Positions 24,229-33,618 of a DNA stretch of 64,000 bases are shown here, one piece after another (position 1 is the stretch's first letter; every line of letters starts with the position of its first letter). Both the position numbers and the translations under genes were made by a program. The stretch comes from an uncultured Eubacterium sp. (GTDB lineage: Bacteria; Bacillota; Clostridia; Lachnospirales; Lachnospiraceae). The notes below the pieces were generated by a model. It was given only the letters and a program-made list of their open reading frames with translations, was not told where the DNA came from and did no database searches. The stretch covers positions 1 through 64,000 of the forward strand of contig CAMUHY010000012.1 of assembly GCA_947088865.1 (NCBI GenBank). The letters run 5' to 3'.

Positions 24229-25800
24229 TTAATCATCATTTGTTCCCAGCACATCCTCAACATTACCTTTTACTATATTTTCCTTATAAAATGTATTATT
24301 TTGTGCCAAACTATCACTAAAATCGGACTTTCCAAACATTTCCATATACGTTGGCGTATTTGAAAAGATATTTGTTCCTACTCCCAGCCTGTCCCCTTCA
24401 ATACGGACGCCCATCGCAGCAAGTGTTGATGGATACATATCAAGCGTTGTATAATTTTTTATATATTTTTTATCCTCAACCTGTGCATTAATAAAAACAC
24501 TGTATACGGTTCGATCATAGTCGTCACAATCTGTAAAATACGTTGGAGACATACTCATATGGTCTCCTGTTATAACTAATGTCGTATCTTCAAAAAATGG
24601 CTGCTGTTCAAACCATTCAACAAATTCTCCAATCTGTCTGTCAATACAGCGGTACGTTTTTTCGTGGTATTCTTCAATTTGCGGGTCGCACACGTCACAT
24701 ATATATGCTTCATCACTGTGCGTATCAAGAGTCGATGCCATAATATTAAATAACACGCCATTATTATACTTTTCTGTTATCTCTTGCTTTAAAATCTCAA
24801 ACATCTTTGCATCTTCATAGCCCCAATTTTTATGATACCCTTCTGGTAAATATCCCTTTTCAATAGCAGCATTGATATCCAAAATATCATAATCACCGTG
24901 TTGTGTAAGAAATAAATCCGCTCCCGCAAACGCTCTGTCAGCGCCTGTTATATACTCATTGTAGTATCCTTGTTCCTTTAAAATCTCGCCAAGCGAATAC
25001 GCTCCTGAAAGAAACTGAGCGCCCTCGTTAAATTCCATACTGTTTGTCACAAACAACAGAGGCACGCCGGCAGTCTGCGAAACCATACCAGCCATTGTCC
25101 AGCCTCCGCCCTCAACAATATATCCTTGACCGCCTTTTTCATTTTCCACTGCAATATATTTTTTCTGCAACTCTGTGCAGTAAGGCAAATGGTTTGGCTC
25201 TTTATTTCCGCCATTTTCTTTGTCCTCTAATGTTTTTTCCAAAGATTCCACACTTAAATATATTAAGTTACGCTTCTTTTCTGGAAATTCCAGCTTTGCT
25301 GTTGCAGGGTCTACATAGTATTCCTCATAAAAATTGCTGACGGTCAATGTATTTTGAACATATATATTTAGTCCTGTTCTATAATACCCCCATGTGCAGG
25401 ATGCGCCAACTGTAACAATACCAATCAGCAAGGAAACCGTTCTCAGCCACATAAATGGAAACAAAGTAATTTTCATCTTTTTTGACGCCTTCTTTATAAT
25501 TAATACAATATTTTTTCTATAAAAATTATTGGTTAAAAATACAACCAATACCATAATTGCCAATACAGGCAGCAGACTTTGTTTTATATAGCTTATAATA
25601 TAGGTTGAGTCCGTTCCGCTCATTGGTGAATTTATCAAATATAAAATGGAATATATGGTAATATTCCCATAGGTATCATATATCCATTTTACAGAAAATG
25701 CAAGAAGTAACCCTATAAATAATAAGATTAATCCAATAATATAGGGTAACTTTCTTCTTTTGTCACGATTTAATTTTTTAATATAAGCTTTTTTATTCAT
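24229..25800 (-). CDS. Membrane sulfatase-fold phosphoglycerol transferase-like enzyme (LtaS/OpgB-like)
   Basis: A 523-residue protein with about four N-terminal membrane helices and a large extracellular alkaline-phosphatase-superfamily domain. Visible residues are NLIYLSVESLE (metal Glu), GGGWTMAGMVSQTAG (nucleophile Thr region), STLDTHSD and LVITGDHMSMSP (metal Asp/His). Such enzymes transfer glycerol phosphate or phosphoethanolamine from phospholipid to glycans. ATG 25800 overlaps the end of the preceding gene by 8 nt (TATGAATAA) and has GGAGAT upstream, so I prefer it to the TTG at 25815. The coupled neighbours support glycan decoration. Confidence 0.8.
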   Translation of the reverse strand: MNKKAYIKKLNRDKRRKLPYIIGLILLFIGLLLAFSVKWIYDTYGNITIYSILYLINSPMSGTDSTYIISYIKQSLLPVLAIMVLVVFLTNNFYRKNIVLIIKKASKKMKITLFPFMWLRTVSLLIGIVTVGASCTWGYYRTGLNIYVQNTLTVSNFYEEYYVDPATAKLEFPEKKRNLIYLSVESLEKTLEDKENGGNKEPNHLPYCTELQKKYIAVENEKGGQGYIVEGGGWTMAGMVSQTAGVPLLFVTNSMEFNEGAQFLSGAYSLGEILKEQGYYNEYITGADRAFAGADLFLTQHGDYDILDINAAIEKGYLPEGYHKNWGYEDAKMFEILKQEITEKYNNGVLFNIMASTLDTHSDEAYICDVCDPQIEEYHEKTYRCIDRQIGEFVEWFEQQPFFEDTTLVITGDHMSMSPTYFTDCDDYDRTVYSVFINAQVEDKKYIKNYTTLDMYPSTLAAMGVRIEGDRLGVGTNIFSNTPTYMEMFGKSDFSDSLAQNNTFYKENIVKGNVEDVLGTNDD

Positions 25801-27211
25801 AATCAATATCTCCAACTGCTAGCTTTGTCTTATACACTTGCACTTCGTTTGCATCGATTTTAAATGGCTTTCGACAAAGCTCTTCATATTCTAAAGATGT
25901 TCCCTTTGTTCTGGCATAAATCACTATTTCATAACTGCCCTCTTCCACGTCAAAACTATACTCCTTTGAAGGCTCATAGTCACAGTACTTTTTATCTTCA
26001 TAAATCGTTTTATTACTATTTATATTGTTTACTATCACTCGAACTTCCGCTTTTGTATTTGGTGCGCCAATAACAATATTTTTAAACTTAAAATTATATT
26101 TGTTTTTCTCTTTCGCATAATCAAAAGCATAATTTAAATCATTTGTTACTATCTTTTTGACGTTAGAATAATACTCCTGAAAATCTTTATAAAAATATTG
26201 ATTTAAAATATCTGAATTATTAGGCGCTTCTTTAACTACTTTTGCTAGTACAACCGAAAATTGTTCTGCAAGACGCCCTTTCATATGTCCGTCATAATCA
26301 ACAAAATCCGCATTATCAAAATGAAGCACAGAATCCTTTACATAATTAAAATCATAATATTCAACACCTTGTTCTTTACACAGCTCAACAAAATAATTAT
26401 GCACGGTCTCATAATCTCCATAGTTTAACGTAGCTGGTGTAATTGGCGAGGTAATACAGACCAAACGGATTCCTTTCTTTTTGCAAAACCGAACCATTTT
26501 CTTAAAATAGTGAACAGCCTCTTGTTCTAAATCATTTGTATCAAAACGAACTTTTTTAATTTTTCCTTTTCCGCCATTGGTATCATCTCGGTAAAAATAT
26601 CCCTTACCGACATAACTGCCTCCCGCATCTTTATTATTTACCACACTAAGCTCATTATTCCAGTATGCTTTGCTCATTTTAAGCTTTGCATTTTCTTTTA
26701 GATTAATATTTCCATTAAAAAAATAATAAGCCCACCTTGTCAATCCAACACGAAAATCTTTTTCTAACAAGTTATAAGCAATATACTCTAACTTCACCGG
26801 TGAAAAATCCAACTGTTCATAGATAAAAGTTTCCCAATATTGATTTTGTATCAGCTTGTACCAATACTGATAATCAATATCAAAAATAATTGTCTTTGGA
26901 TTATTTTTTCTACAACTTTCTTTTAATAGATAATAGGAATCTTTTACAGTTTCGCTTGGTATGCTCATATTAATTGCATTGCAATTTAACGCCTCATCCA
27001 GTTTATATGGATTAATTGCACTGCGCCCATGCGATGCACCCAGAACAACACAATCATAATTATCTTTTTTATTGTTTAGCTCTCCAAGTATGTACCTTGC
27101 ATAACTTGGCGGCATAACAATAAACCGAAATGTCTCATTTAACAGAATTACAATGCTAAAAAAAATTACACTTCTTATAATGATTTTAAAACTCTTTTTA
27201 AAATTGCGCAT
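25793..27211 (-). CDS. SGNH/AlgX-DltD-like protein paired with MBOAT
   Basis: A 472-residue protein anchored by one N-terminal helix (IIIRSVIFFSIVILL). The extracellular part begins with DCVVLGASHGRSAINPYKLD, the nucleophile block of SGNH-like proteins that accompany MBOAT acyltransferases. A later YDFNYVKDSVLHFDNADFVD with DGHMKGRLAEQF holds the likely Asp/His pair. The last 100 residues are a beta domain. The start overlaps the MBOAT gene by 14 nt with GGGAGG inside that gene's end. It should take an acyl group passed through the membrane by MBOAT and place it on the glycan; that is inferred from the family pairing. Confidence 0.75.
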   Translation of the reverse strand: MRNFKKSFKIIIRSVIFFSIVILLNETFRFIVMPPSYARYILGELNNKKDNYDCVVLGASHGRSAINPYKLDEALNCNAINMSIPSETVKDSYYLLKESCRKNNPKTIIFDIDYQYWYKLIQNQYWETFIYEQLDFSPVKLEYIAYNLLEKDFRVGLTRWAYYFFNGNINLKENAKLKMSKAYWNNELSVVNNKDAGGSYVGKGYFYRDDTNGGKGKIKKVRFDTNDLEQEAVHYFKKMVRFCKKKGIRLVCITSPITPATLNYGDYETVHNYFVELCKEQGVEYYDFNYVKDSVLHFDNADFVDYDGHMKGRLAEQFSVVLAKVVKEAPNNSDILNQYFYKDFQEYYSNVKKIVTNDLNYAFDYAKEKNKYNFKFKNIVIGAPNTKAEVRVIVNNINSNKTIYEDKKYCDYEPSKEYSFDVEEGSYEIVIYARTKGTSLEYEELCRKPFKIDANEVQVYKTKLAVGDIDYE

Positions 27212-28793
27212 ACATAAAGCCTCCCTGCGTCTCAGAAATTTTGCCTAAACAAGGTATCGCCAACACAAGTGCAATATATATCGCCCATCTTATAATCAAC
27301 GGCTTTCTATCAATGGCTTCTCTTACATTAATTCCTTTTTCCTTTAGTACACTTACAATAAACCATGCCCCACATCCTACAAAAAGTATCAAGGCTCCTT
27401 TTACGCCTAGCCCCAAACTTTCTAATGAACCATCACTTAATGCCGAAAATGTAAAACCAGTAATCGAATTGCGCATCATAATAAATGCAGCCTCAACACT
27501 CACTGCTCTCTCAAAATATAAACTTATGTAAAACAATAGAAATGTTCTAAATATCTTGATACATTTCCACACTTTCGTATTAGGGTTAATATGGGTAAGC
27601 TGAAACATTTTGGGATACAAAGGTTCTAAAAGATTTGTCAGCGAAATTAAAAGACCATTATACATGCCATAGGCAATATATTTCCACTCCGGACCATGCC
27701 AAACGCCCACAATAAAGAAAATCAACAGATTGGCAATACATATCGGAAGAATCCTTCCTACGGTATTCCCAAATAATTTCCTTGCAAACTTTCCAAATTT
27801 ATTCATCATTTTAGAAAGTGAAAACGGATAAAATATATAATCTTTCATCCATGTTCCCAGTGTGATATGCCATCTATGCCAAAAATCTGATATGGACACA
27901 GCAAACATAGGCTGACGGAAGTTTGCCTCTAATTTGATGCCAAACAATTCAGCAGCACCCACAACAATATCCATAGCGCCTGCAAAATCGGCATAAACCT
28001 GTACTGCATACATCAATACCCCATACAGCATAGGAATACCCGAATATAAATGAACATACCGAAAAGCACTATCTGCCACTGTTGCTGCTCGGTCTGCCAA
28101 CACCATCTTCTTAAAAAATCCCCAAGCAATTAACTGAGCACCGTGTTGTATCCTTACCCAGTCAAATGAATGTTTCTCAAAAAATTGATGCGCCAATTTG
28201 TTGTATCTGCCGATTGGTCCTTGAAGTATCTGCGGAAAAAATGATACAAACAATGCAAATTTCAATACGTTTTTATCCGCTTCGTACTTTCCCTGATAGA
28301 CATCGATAATGTATCCCATCGCCTGAAATGTGTAAAAAGAAATTCCCATAGGAAGAATAAAATCGATTCTGTTTATCGTACTTTCAAGGTGAAGAAACTC
28401 TTTTAAAATCACATTAAGATTGTCAATTGCAAATCCTGTGTATTTTAAGACAGCCCACACGCCAAAATTAGCTATCAAAATCAATATAAGTGTACACCTT
28501 TTTTTCTTCTTTGTAAATTTTTTATACTCTTTTTTTTCATCGGAAGACATTTCAGACTTATGTTTAGAAAAATATTCATTCCTTTTTATATGAATATTAC
28601 TAAGTGCAATGCCTCCTAAAAATGTAGTTATTGTCGTAAATATAATAAAAAAAACTGTTTTTATTCCGGAGCATAAATAAAAGAAATAGCTTATTATTAA
28701 AAGCCAAATCCACTGATATTTTTTGGGAATGAGATAATATACAATAATTGAAATAACTAAAAATACCAGAAACCCCAATAAAATAAATGACAT
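27198..28793 (-). CDS. MBOAT-family membrane O-acyltransferase (AlgI/DltB-like)
   Basis: A 531-residue polytopic protein. It has the AlgI/DltB core FFPQILQGPIGRYNKL, the conserved SISDFWHRWHITLGTWMKDY with its histidines, and the second active-site histidine in VGVWHGPEWKY. MBOAT proteins carry acyl groups across the membrane for acylation of polysaccharides or teichoic acids. GGAGGCTTAAC precedes ATG 28793. It forms a translationally coupled chain with the SGNH-like protein and the phosphoglycerol transferase-like protein downstream. An insert of about 30 charged residues near residue 80 is unusual. Confidence 0.9.
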   Translation of the reverse strand: MSFILLGFLVFLVISIIVYYLIPKKYQWIWLLIISYFFYLCSGIKTVFFIIFTTITTFLGGIALSNIHIKRNEYFSKHKSEMSSDEKKEYKKFTKKKKRCTLILILIANFGVWAVLKYTGFAIDNLNVILKEFLHLESTINRIDFILPMGISFYTFQAMGYIIDVYQGKYEADKNVLKFALFVSFFPQILQGPIGRYNKLAHQFFEKHSFDWVRIQHGAQLIAWGFFKKMVLADRAATVADSAFRYVHLYSGIPMLYGVLMYAVQVYADFAGAMDIVVGAAELFGIKLEANFRQPMFAVSISDFWHRWHITLGTWMKDYIFYPFSLSKMMNKFGKFARKLFGNTVGRILPICIANLLIFFIVGVWHGPEWKYIAYGMYNGLLISLTNLLEPLYPKMFQLTHINPNTKVWKCIKIFRTFLLFYISLYFERAVSVEAAFIMMRNSITGFTFSALSDGSLESLGLGVKGALILFVGCGAWFIVSVLKEKGINVREAIDRKPLIIRWAIYIALVLAIPCLGKISETQGGFMYAQF

Positions 28794-28830
28794 GTTAAGC
28801 CTCCATATAACAAAAAACCTTATCCTGCGT

Positions 28831-29901
28831 CTATAAATAACATGTTTTATCGAAGTCTCTTAATTGACTCAATACATTTTTTATGTTTCCTGTACTCTTT
28901 TTGTCACACACAAGAAGAGCGTCTTTTGTATCTACTATAACAATATCACAAAGACCAACCGTTGCAATCAATTTATCTTGTCCTTCAATAATACAGTCTT
29001 TTGTGTCCACCGTAACAACATTGCCGTTTACAATATTACCATTTACATCATTTTCTTTGATTCTGCCAACGGCAAGCCATGACCCAACATCATCCCAGCC
29101 AAAATTGCCCGGCAGGCTATAAATATTTTTAGCATGTTCCATAATGCCATAATCGACCGATTCTGAACGAAATGCTTGAAATTCTTTATTTAATGTATCT
29201 GTATAAGACTCTGTACCAATACTTTTTTCAATCACACAAAGCCCCTCATAGATATCGGGCATAAGCTCTTTGTAATTGTGAAGAATGGTTGATACTTTCC
29301 ATACAAACATACCGCTGTTCCAAAGATACTCGCCTGATTTAAGATATTCCTCTGCGCGTTCTATATTGGGTTTTTCTACAAACTTCTTTACCGCATTGGC
29401 TGATAACAGGCAGTTTTGCTTATCATAATGAATATATCCATACCCCGTTTCAGGGTAATTTGGCGTAATTCCTATTGTGACAAGGTTTTCGCCTTCTTCT
29501 GCCACATCAAAGGCTTCTTTTAATGTCTCAACAAATGCCTTTTGATTTTTAATAAGATGGTCTGATGGAAGGACAATCATAATTGCATCATCATAATGAG
29601 CATGTACATGTATTGCGCCTAGACCTATACATGGCGCTGTATTTTTTCCCACTGGCTCACAGAGGATATTTTCTTCTGGAATACCTGGCAGCTGCTCTAA
29701 TACCAAATTTTTATATAATTGATTCGTTGCAACATACACATCTTTTATATCAACAATAGAGCTAATTCTCTCCACCGTCAATTGAATCATGGTCTTGCCG
29801 TCGTCTGTGAGCGACAAAAACTGTTTTGGAAGGCTAATTCTGCTTTTTGGCCAAAACCGTTCGCCTTTTCCTCCCGCCATAATAAGTGCTGTTTTTTTCA
29901 T
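28831..29901 (-). CDS. manC: Mannose-1-phosphate guanylyltransferase
   Basis: A 356-residue cytoplasmic enzyme making GDP-mannose from mannose-1-phosphate and GTP. The N-terminus has ALIMAGGKGERFWPKSRISL with PKQFL, the nucleotide-binding loop. EPVGKNTAPCIGLGAI, VLPSDHLI, FVEKP and WNSGMFVWK follow in the ManC order. It is the short form without the phosphomannose isomerase domain of longer ManC/AlgA proteins. GGAGGTTAAAT precedes ATG 29901. Its presence means the glycan contains mannose or a GDP-mannose-derived sugar, although no GDP-fucose or GDP-rhamnose enzymes are in the window. Confidence 0.93.
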   Translation of the reverse strand: MKKTALIMAGGKGERFWPKSRISLPKQFLSLTDDGKTMIQLTVERISSIVDIKDVYVATNQLYKNLVLEQLPGIPEENILCEPVGKNTAPCIGLGAIHVHAHYDDAIMIVLPSDHLIKNQKAFVETLKEAFDVAEEGENLVTIGITPNYPETGYGYIHYDKQNCLLSANAVKKFVEKPNIERAEEYLKSGEYLWNSGMFVWKVSTILHNYKELMPDIYEGLCVIEKSIGTESYTDTLNKEFQAFRSESVDYGIMEHAKNIYSLPGNFGWDDVGSWLAVGRIKENDVNGNIVNGNVVTVDTKDCIIEGQDKLIATVGLCDIVIVDTKDALLVCDKKSTGNIKNVLSQLRDFDKTCYL

Positions 29902-29958
29902 ATTTAACCTCCATGCTACGACTGATTTTAGAAGCAGCTAACAACTCAAATTTCCCAA

Positions 29959-30900
29959 TTAGATAATCCCTTTAAAGTATTCTATGGTCTTTTTTAATCC
30001 CTCTCTCAAAGGAATTTTAGGTTCCCATCCGTTTAACACTTTTTTTGCTATGGTTATATCTGGTTTTCTCTGAAGCGGGTCATCTTTTGGTAAATCTTTA
30101 TATACAACCTTAGAATTGGTATCAATCATTTCAAGTATCAAATCCTTCAATTCATTTATTGTAAACTCTTGCGGATTGCCAAGATTGACTGGTCCTAAAA
30201 AATCCTGTGTACTGTTCATCATTCGGATAATTCCTTCCACCAAATCATCAACATAACAAAATGACCTCGTCTGTGTGCCGTCCCCATAAAGTGTTATATC
30301 TTCACCTTTCAATGCTTGTATAATAAGATTTGACACAACTCTTCCATCTTTAGGGTCCATCATCGGACCATACGTATTAAATATCCGAATAACTTTAATC
30401 TGTGTGCCAAATTCTCTGTTATAATCAAAGCATAAAGTCTCTGCACATCTTTTGCCCTCATCATAACAAGCACGTATACCAATTGGATTAACATTTCCTC
30501 TATATGTCTCAACCTGTGGATGAACTAATGGAGAGCCATATACTTCACTTGTTGAAAACTGCATAATTGTTGCATGATTTTTATTTGCTAATTCCAACAT
30601 ATTTAATATTCCCAATATACAAGTCTTTGTTGTATAAGTAGGTGATTTTTGATAGTGCGGTGGACTTGCCGGACAAGCCAAATTATATATTTCATCCAAA
30701 TTATCTATATAAAGCGGTTCAATAATATTGTGATTGATAAACTCAAATTCAGGATTGGATAATAGTTCCTCAATATTTTCCATACGCCCTGTATAAAGAT
30801 TATCCACACATATAACATGATTTTCTTCAGAAAGTAATCTTCTTACAAGGTTGGCGCCAATAAATCCTGCGCCCCCTGTAACCAATATTCTTTTTTTCAT
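29959..30900 (-). CDS. UDP-glucuronate decarboxylase (UDP-xylose synthase type)
   Basis: A 313-residue short-chain dehydrogenase. It has TGGAGFIGANLVRRL (NAD binding), the UXS-typical NLACPASPPHYQ, EVYGSPLVHPQVE, and NVNPIGIRACYDEGKRCAE with catalytic Tyr and Lys. It should convert UDP-glucuronate to UDP-xylose (or the 4-keto intermediate). The preceding gene encodes UDP-glucose dehydrogenase 19 nt away, giving a two-step route from UDP-glucose. The GGAAGG site lies about 13 nt from ATG 30900, so coupling to the upstream gene may matter. The family usually has YWGNVNP where this protein has YRGNVNP. Confidence 0.9.
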   Translation of the reverse strand: MKKRILVTGGAGFIGANLVRRLLSEENHVICVDNLYTGRMENIEELLSNPEFEFINHNIIEPLYIDNLDEIYNLACPASPPHYQKSPTYTTKTCILGILNMLELANKNHATIMQFSTSEVYGSPLVHPQVETYRGNVNPIGIRACYDEGKRCAETLCFDYNREFGTQIKVIRIFNTYGPMMDPKDGRVVSNLIIQALKGEDITLYGDGTQTRSFCYVDDLVEGIIRMMNSTQDFLGPVNLGNPQEFTINELKDLILEMIDTNSKVVYKDLPKDDPLQRKPDITIAKKVLNGWEPKIPLREGLKKTIEYFKGII

Positions 30901-30919
30901 CTTAACAACGATACCTTCC

Positions 30920-32254
30920 TTAAAATTTACTGCCTACGCCAATTTGATAATACTCAAAGCCTTTTTCTGTAAGCGATTCCAAATCAAATTGATTTCTTCC
31001 ATCAAATATAATAGGATTTTTTAAACGCTTTTTCATCTCCTCAAAATCTGGTTGCCTAAATTCCTTCCACTCAGTAACAAGAATCATCGCATCGGAATCG
31101 ACCAATACCGTATACTTGCTGTCAAAATATTCAACCGAATCGTTATCCTTTAAGTAACAAATTTTTGCTTCATTTTCTGCTTTTGGGTCATATGCCTTAA
31201 TCTTGGCGCCTCTCTTTGTCAGTTCATTAATAATTGTAATGGAGGCAGCCTGTCTCATATCATCTGTGTCCGGCTTAAACGACAACCCCCATACGCCAAA
31301 AGTTTTCCCCGTCAGGTCATCTCCAAAACGTGCGACAATTTTTTGAGGAATTATATGTTTTTGTTCAAAATTCACTTCTTCCACAGCATTGAGAATTTTG
31401 GTTGTATAGCCAAAATCTTTACTTGTCTTTATCAATGCCTGTACATCTTTTGGAAAACAGCTTCCACCATATCCACAGCCAGGATATATAAAAGAATACC
31501 CTATTCTTTTATCCGAACCAATGCCCAAACGGACTTTATTGACATCTGCTCCAACACGCTCACAAATATTAGCAATTTCATTCATAAAAGAAATCTTTGT
31601 CGCAAGCATAGCGTTGGCTGTATATTTTGTCATCTCTGCACTTGCAATATCCATAAATATAATATTTTCTGTGTTGCGAACCAATGGAAGATACAGTTCT
31701 TTCATCACTTTAACGGCTCTGTTATTATCTGTGCCTACAATAATTCTGTCTGGTCTTTGACAGTCTGTAATTGCTGTTCCTTCCTTTAAAAATTCAGGAT
31801 TAGAAATCACATCAAATGTAAGACTGCTCTCTCTTTTGTCAAGCTCTTTTTGAATAGTATCTCTGACTTTAACCGCAGTGCCTACTGGAACAGTTGACTT
31901 ATCAATAATATACATATGATGGCTCATATGCTTACCAATGCTTTCTGCAACACCAAGCACATAATGAAGGTCTGCACTTCCGTCCTCACCCATAGGCGTT
32001 CCAACGGCAATAAAACAGATATTGGAATCCTCTAATGCCTCCTTAATCTGTGTTGTAAACTTTAATCTTTTTGCCTTATAATTGTTGGATACAAGATTTT
32101 CAAGTCCTGGCTCATAAATAGGAATTTCTCCTCTTGTAAGCGCCTCAATCTTATCTTTATTGACGTCAACACACCAAACATCATTTCCCATATCGGAAAG
32201 ACATGCACCTGTTACTAACCCAACATATCCCGTTCCCACTACTGCAATTTTCAT
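30920..32254 (-). CDS. ugd: UDP-glucose 6-dehydrogenase
   Basis: A 444-residue cytoplasmic NAD enzyme that oxidises UDP-glucose to UDP-glucuronate. Motifs are IAVVGTGYVGLVTGACLSDM, STVPVGTA, NPEFLKEGTAI and the catalytic cysteine in GYGGSCFPKD. The C-terminal domain has GLSFKPDTDDMR. The length is normal for the family. It feeds the decarboxylase encoded next. AGAGAGACTAAT precedes ATG 32254. Confidence 0.95.
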   Translation of the reverse strand: MKIAVVGTGYVGLVTGACLSDMGNDVWCVDVNKDKIEALTRGEIPIYEPGLENLVSNNYKAKRLKFTTQIKEALEDSNICFIAVGTPMGEDGSADLHYVLGVAESIGKHMSHHMYIIDKSTVPVGTAVKVRDTIQKELDKRESSLTFDVISNPEFLKEGTAITDCQRPDRIIVGTDNNRAVKVMKELYLPLVRNTENIIFMDIASAEMTKYTANAMLATKISFMNEIANICERVGADVNKVRLGIGSDKRIGYSFIYPGCGYGGSCFPKDVQALIKTSKDFGYTTKILNAVEEVNFEQKHIIPQKIVARFGDDLTGKTFGVWGLSFKPDTDDMRQAASITIINELTKRGAKIKAYDPKAENEAKICYLKDNDSVEYFDSKYTVLVDSDAMILVTEWKEFRQPDFEEMKKRLKNPIIFDGRNQFDLESLTEKGFEYYQIGVGSKF

Positions 32255-32352
32255 ATTAGTCTCTCTTTCTTATTGATATTACAAAATTTAAAGCTTGTTT
32301 AAAACACAAGTTGTACAACAAGGTATGAAACCACTTTCCATTTTGTAATCAT

Positions 32353-32829
32353 CTATTCCTCCCTATAAACCACCAATTTTCGTATTAAGAAATTCCATAC
32401 AAACACAATGCCCGTTGCCACAATCTTACTTGCGGTTTTGCCGATAACACTCTCAAACCCCATCACTGTAACAAAAATATACATCAAAAACATATTAAAC
32501 AACAACCCGATAGCGCTTACCAAAAAAACGGCAAATGCCTCTTTTCCAACATTATTTTTATAGGATTTACTATTTTTAAATGTAAACACTCTCCCAAGTA
32601 TCCAGTTTGTTGTAGTAGAAAAGATAAATGCCAGCACCGTTGACAAAATATAATTTAATGTTATCACATTGGCAAACAAAAAAAACATAATCCATTCAAC
32701 TACGGCGGCCACGCCGCCCACAAAAAAATAGGATATAAACTGCTTTATATTACCCTTCATGCTATCTTTATCTTGAATGATATTTTTGCTTTTATGATTC
32801 AAATTTTGTTTCTCCTCAGATATTCTCAT
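32353..32829 (-). CDS. GtrA-family membrane protein, partner of the adjacent GT2
   Basis: A 158-residue protein with four helices; the first, FISYFFVGGVAAVVEWIMFF, is a typical GtrA opening, and LGRVFTF follows the second. I start it at ATG 32829, which shares its A with the TAA of the preceding glycosyltransferase (TAATG), rather than at a TTG 24 nt upstream. GtrA next to a dolichyl-phosphate-mannose-synthase-like GT2 is a classic pair: the GT2 makes a polyprenyl-phosphate sugar and GtrA is thought to flip it. Confidence 0.88.
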   Translation of the reverse strand: MRISEEKQNLNHKSKNIIQDKDSMKGNIKQFISYFFVGGVAAVVEWIMFFLFANVITLNYILSTVLAFIFSTTTNWILGRVFTFKNSKSYKNNVGKEAFAVFLVSAIGLLFNMFLMYIFVTVMGFESVIGKTASKIVATGIVFVWNFLIRKLVVYREE

Positions 32830-33524
32830 TATTTTCTGTACCTTAATATACAATAAATAGCTCTGACGCCATCTTTAAAGCCAATCTTTTTGCCCTCGCT
32901 GTTTGTTCTTGGATAATATGAAATAGGAACTTCTTTAAATCGTATATTCATTTTTGCCACTTTTGCTGTTATTTCTGGCTCAAAACCAAAGCGTTTTTCT
33001 TGAATATTAACCGATTGTATAATTTCACGCTTAAACGCTTTATAACAAGTTTCCATATCTGTACATTTCAGATGTGTAAACATATTGGACAACCTTGTAA
33101 GAAATAAATTTGCCATTCTGTTGGCAAAATACCCTTTCATTTTTGATTTTTTAAATCGTGAACCATACACGACATCCGCCTTATTATCAAAAATAGGTTT
33201 TACAACCTTTGGGTACTCCATAGGGTCATATTCAAGGTCAGCATCTTGAATAATCACAACATCCCCTGTTGCCATTTTAAACCCTGTCTTTAACGCACCG
33301 CCTTTTCCCTGATTCTTCTTATGATAGACAATCTTACTTACAAGAGGCTTTACATCCGTTTCCAAAACCCTTCTTGTCCCATCCGTAGAACAGTCGTCTA
33401 CAATAATAATCTCTTTATTAGGAATTGGCGACTCCAACACCTTATTGACAAGATTTAAAATACTCTTTTCTTCATTATAACAAGGTATAACAATTGATAA
33501 TACTTTTGTATCCATATTACTCAT
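32829..33524 (-). CDS. GT2 glycosyltransferase, dolichyl-phosphate mannose/glucose synthase-like
   Basis: A 231-residue soluble GT2 with SIVIPCYNEEKSI, VDDCSTDGTR, KGGALKTGF and the DXD-type QDADLEYDP, as in DPM1/GtrB-like enzymes. It lacks the C-terminal membrane helices found in many GtrB proteins. It should load a sugar from UDP-glucose or GDP-mannose onto polyprenyl phosphate. GGGAG lies upstream of ATG 33524. It is coupled to the GtrA gene. The multi-pass protein encoded upstream (33619-35358) could be the GT-C enzyme that uses the product. Confidence 0.88.
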   Translation of the reverse strand: MSNMDTKVLSIVIPCYNEEKSILNLVNKVLESPIPNKEIIIVDDCSTDGTRRVLETDVKPLVSKIVYHKKNQGKGGALKTGFKMATGDVVIIQDADLEYDPMEYPKVVKPIFDNKADVVYGSRFKKSKMKGYFANRMANLFLTRLSNMFTHLKCTDMETCYKAFKREIIQSVNIQEKRFGFEPEITAKVAKMNIRFKEVPISYYPRTNSEGKKIGFKDGVRAIYCILRYRK

Positions 33525-33618
33525 AATTCATTTCTCCCTATAATTATTTTTCACAGCCAGCTACTTATACAAACATACTTTTTAACCACTTATTTACAAA
33601 AATAAATAATTACCAATT

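Noticed and set aside
31343..31789. A 148-residue plus-strand frame opposite ugd
   Set aside because: It lies wholly within a well-supported enzyme gene, lacks a start signal and has no protein-like motif.
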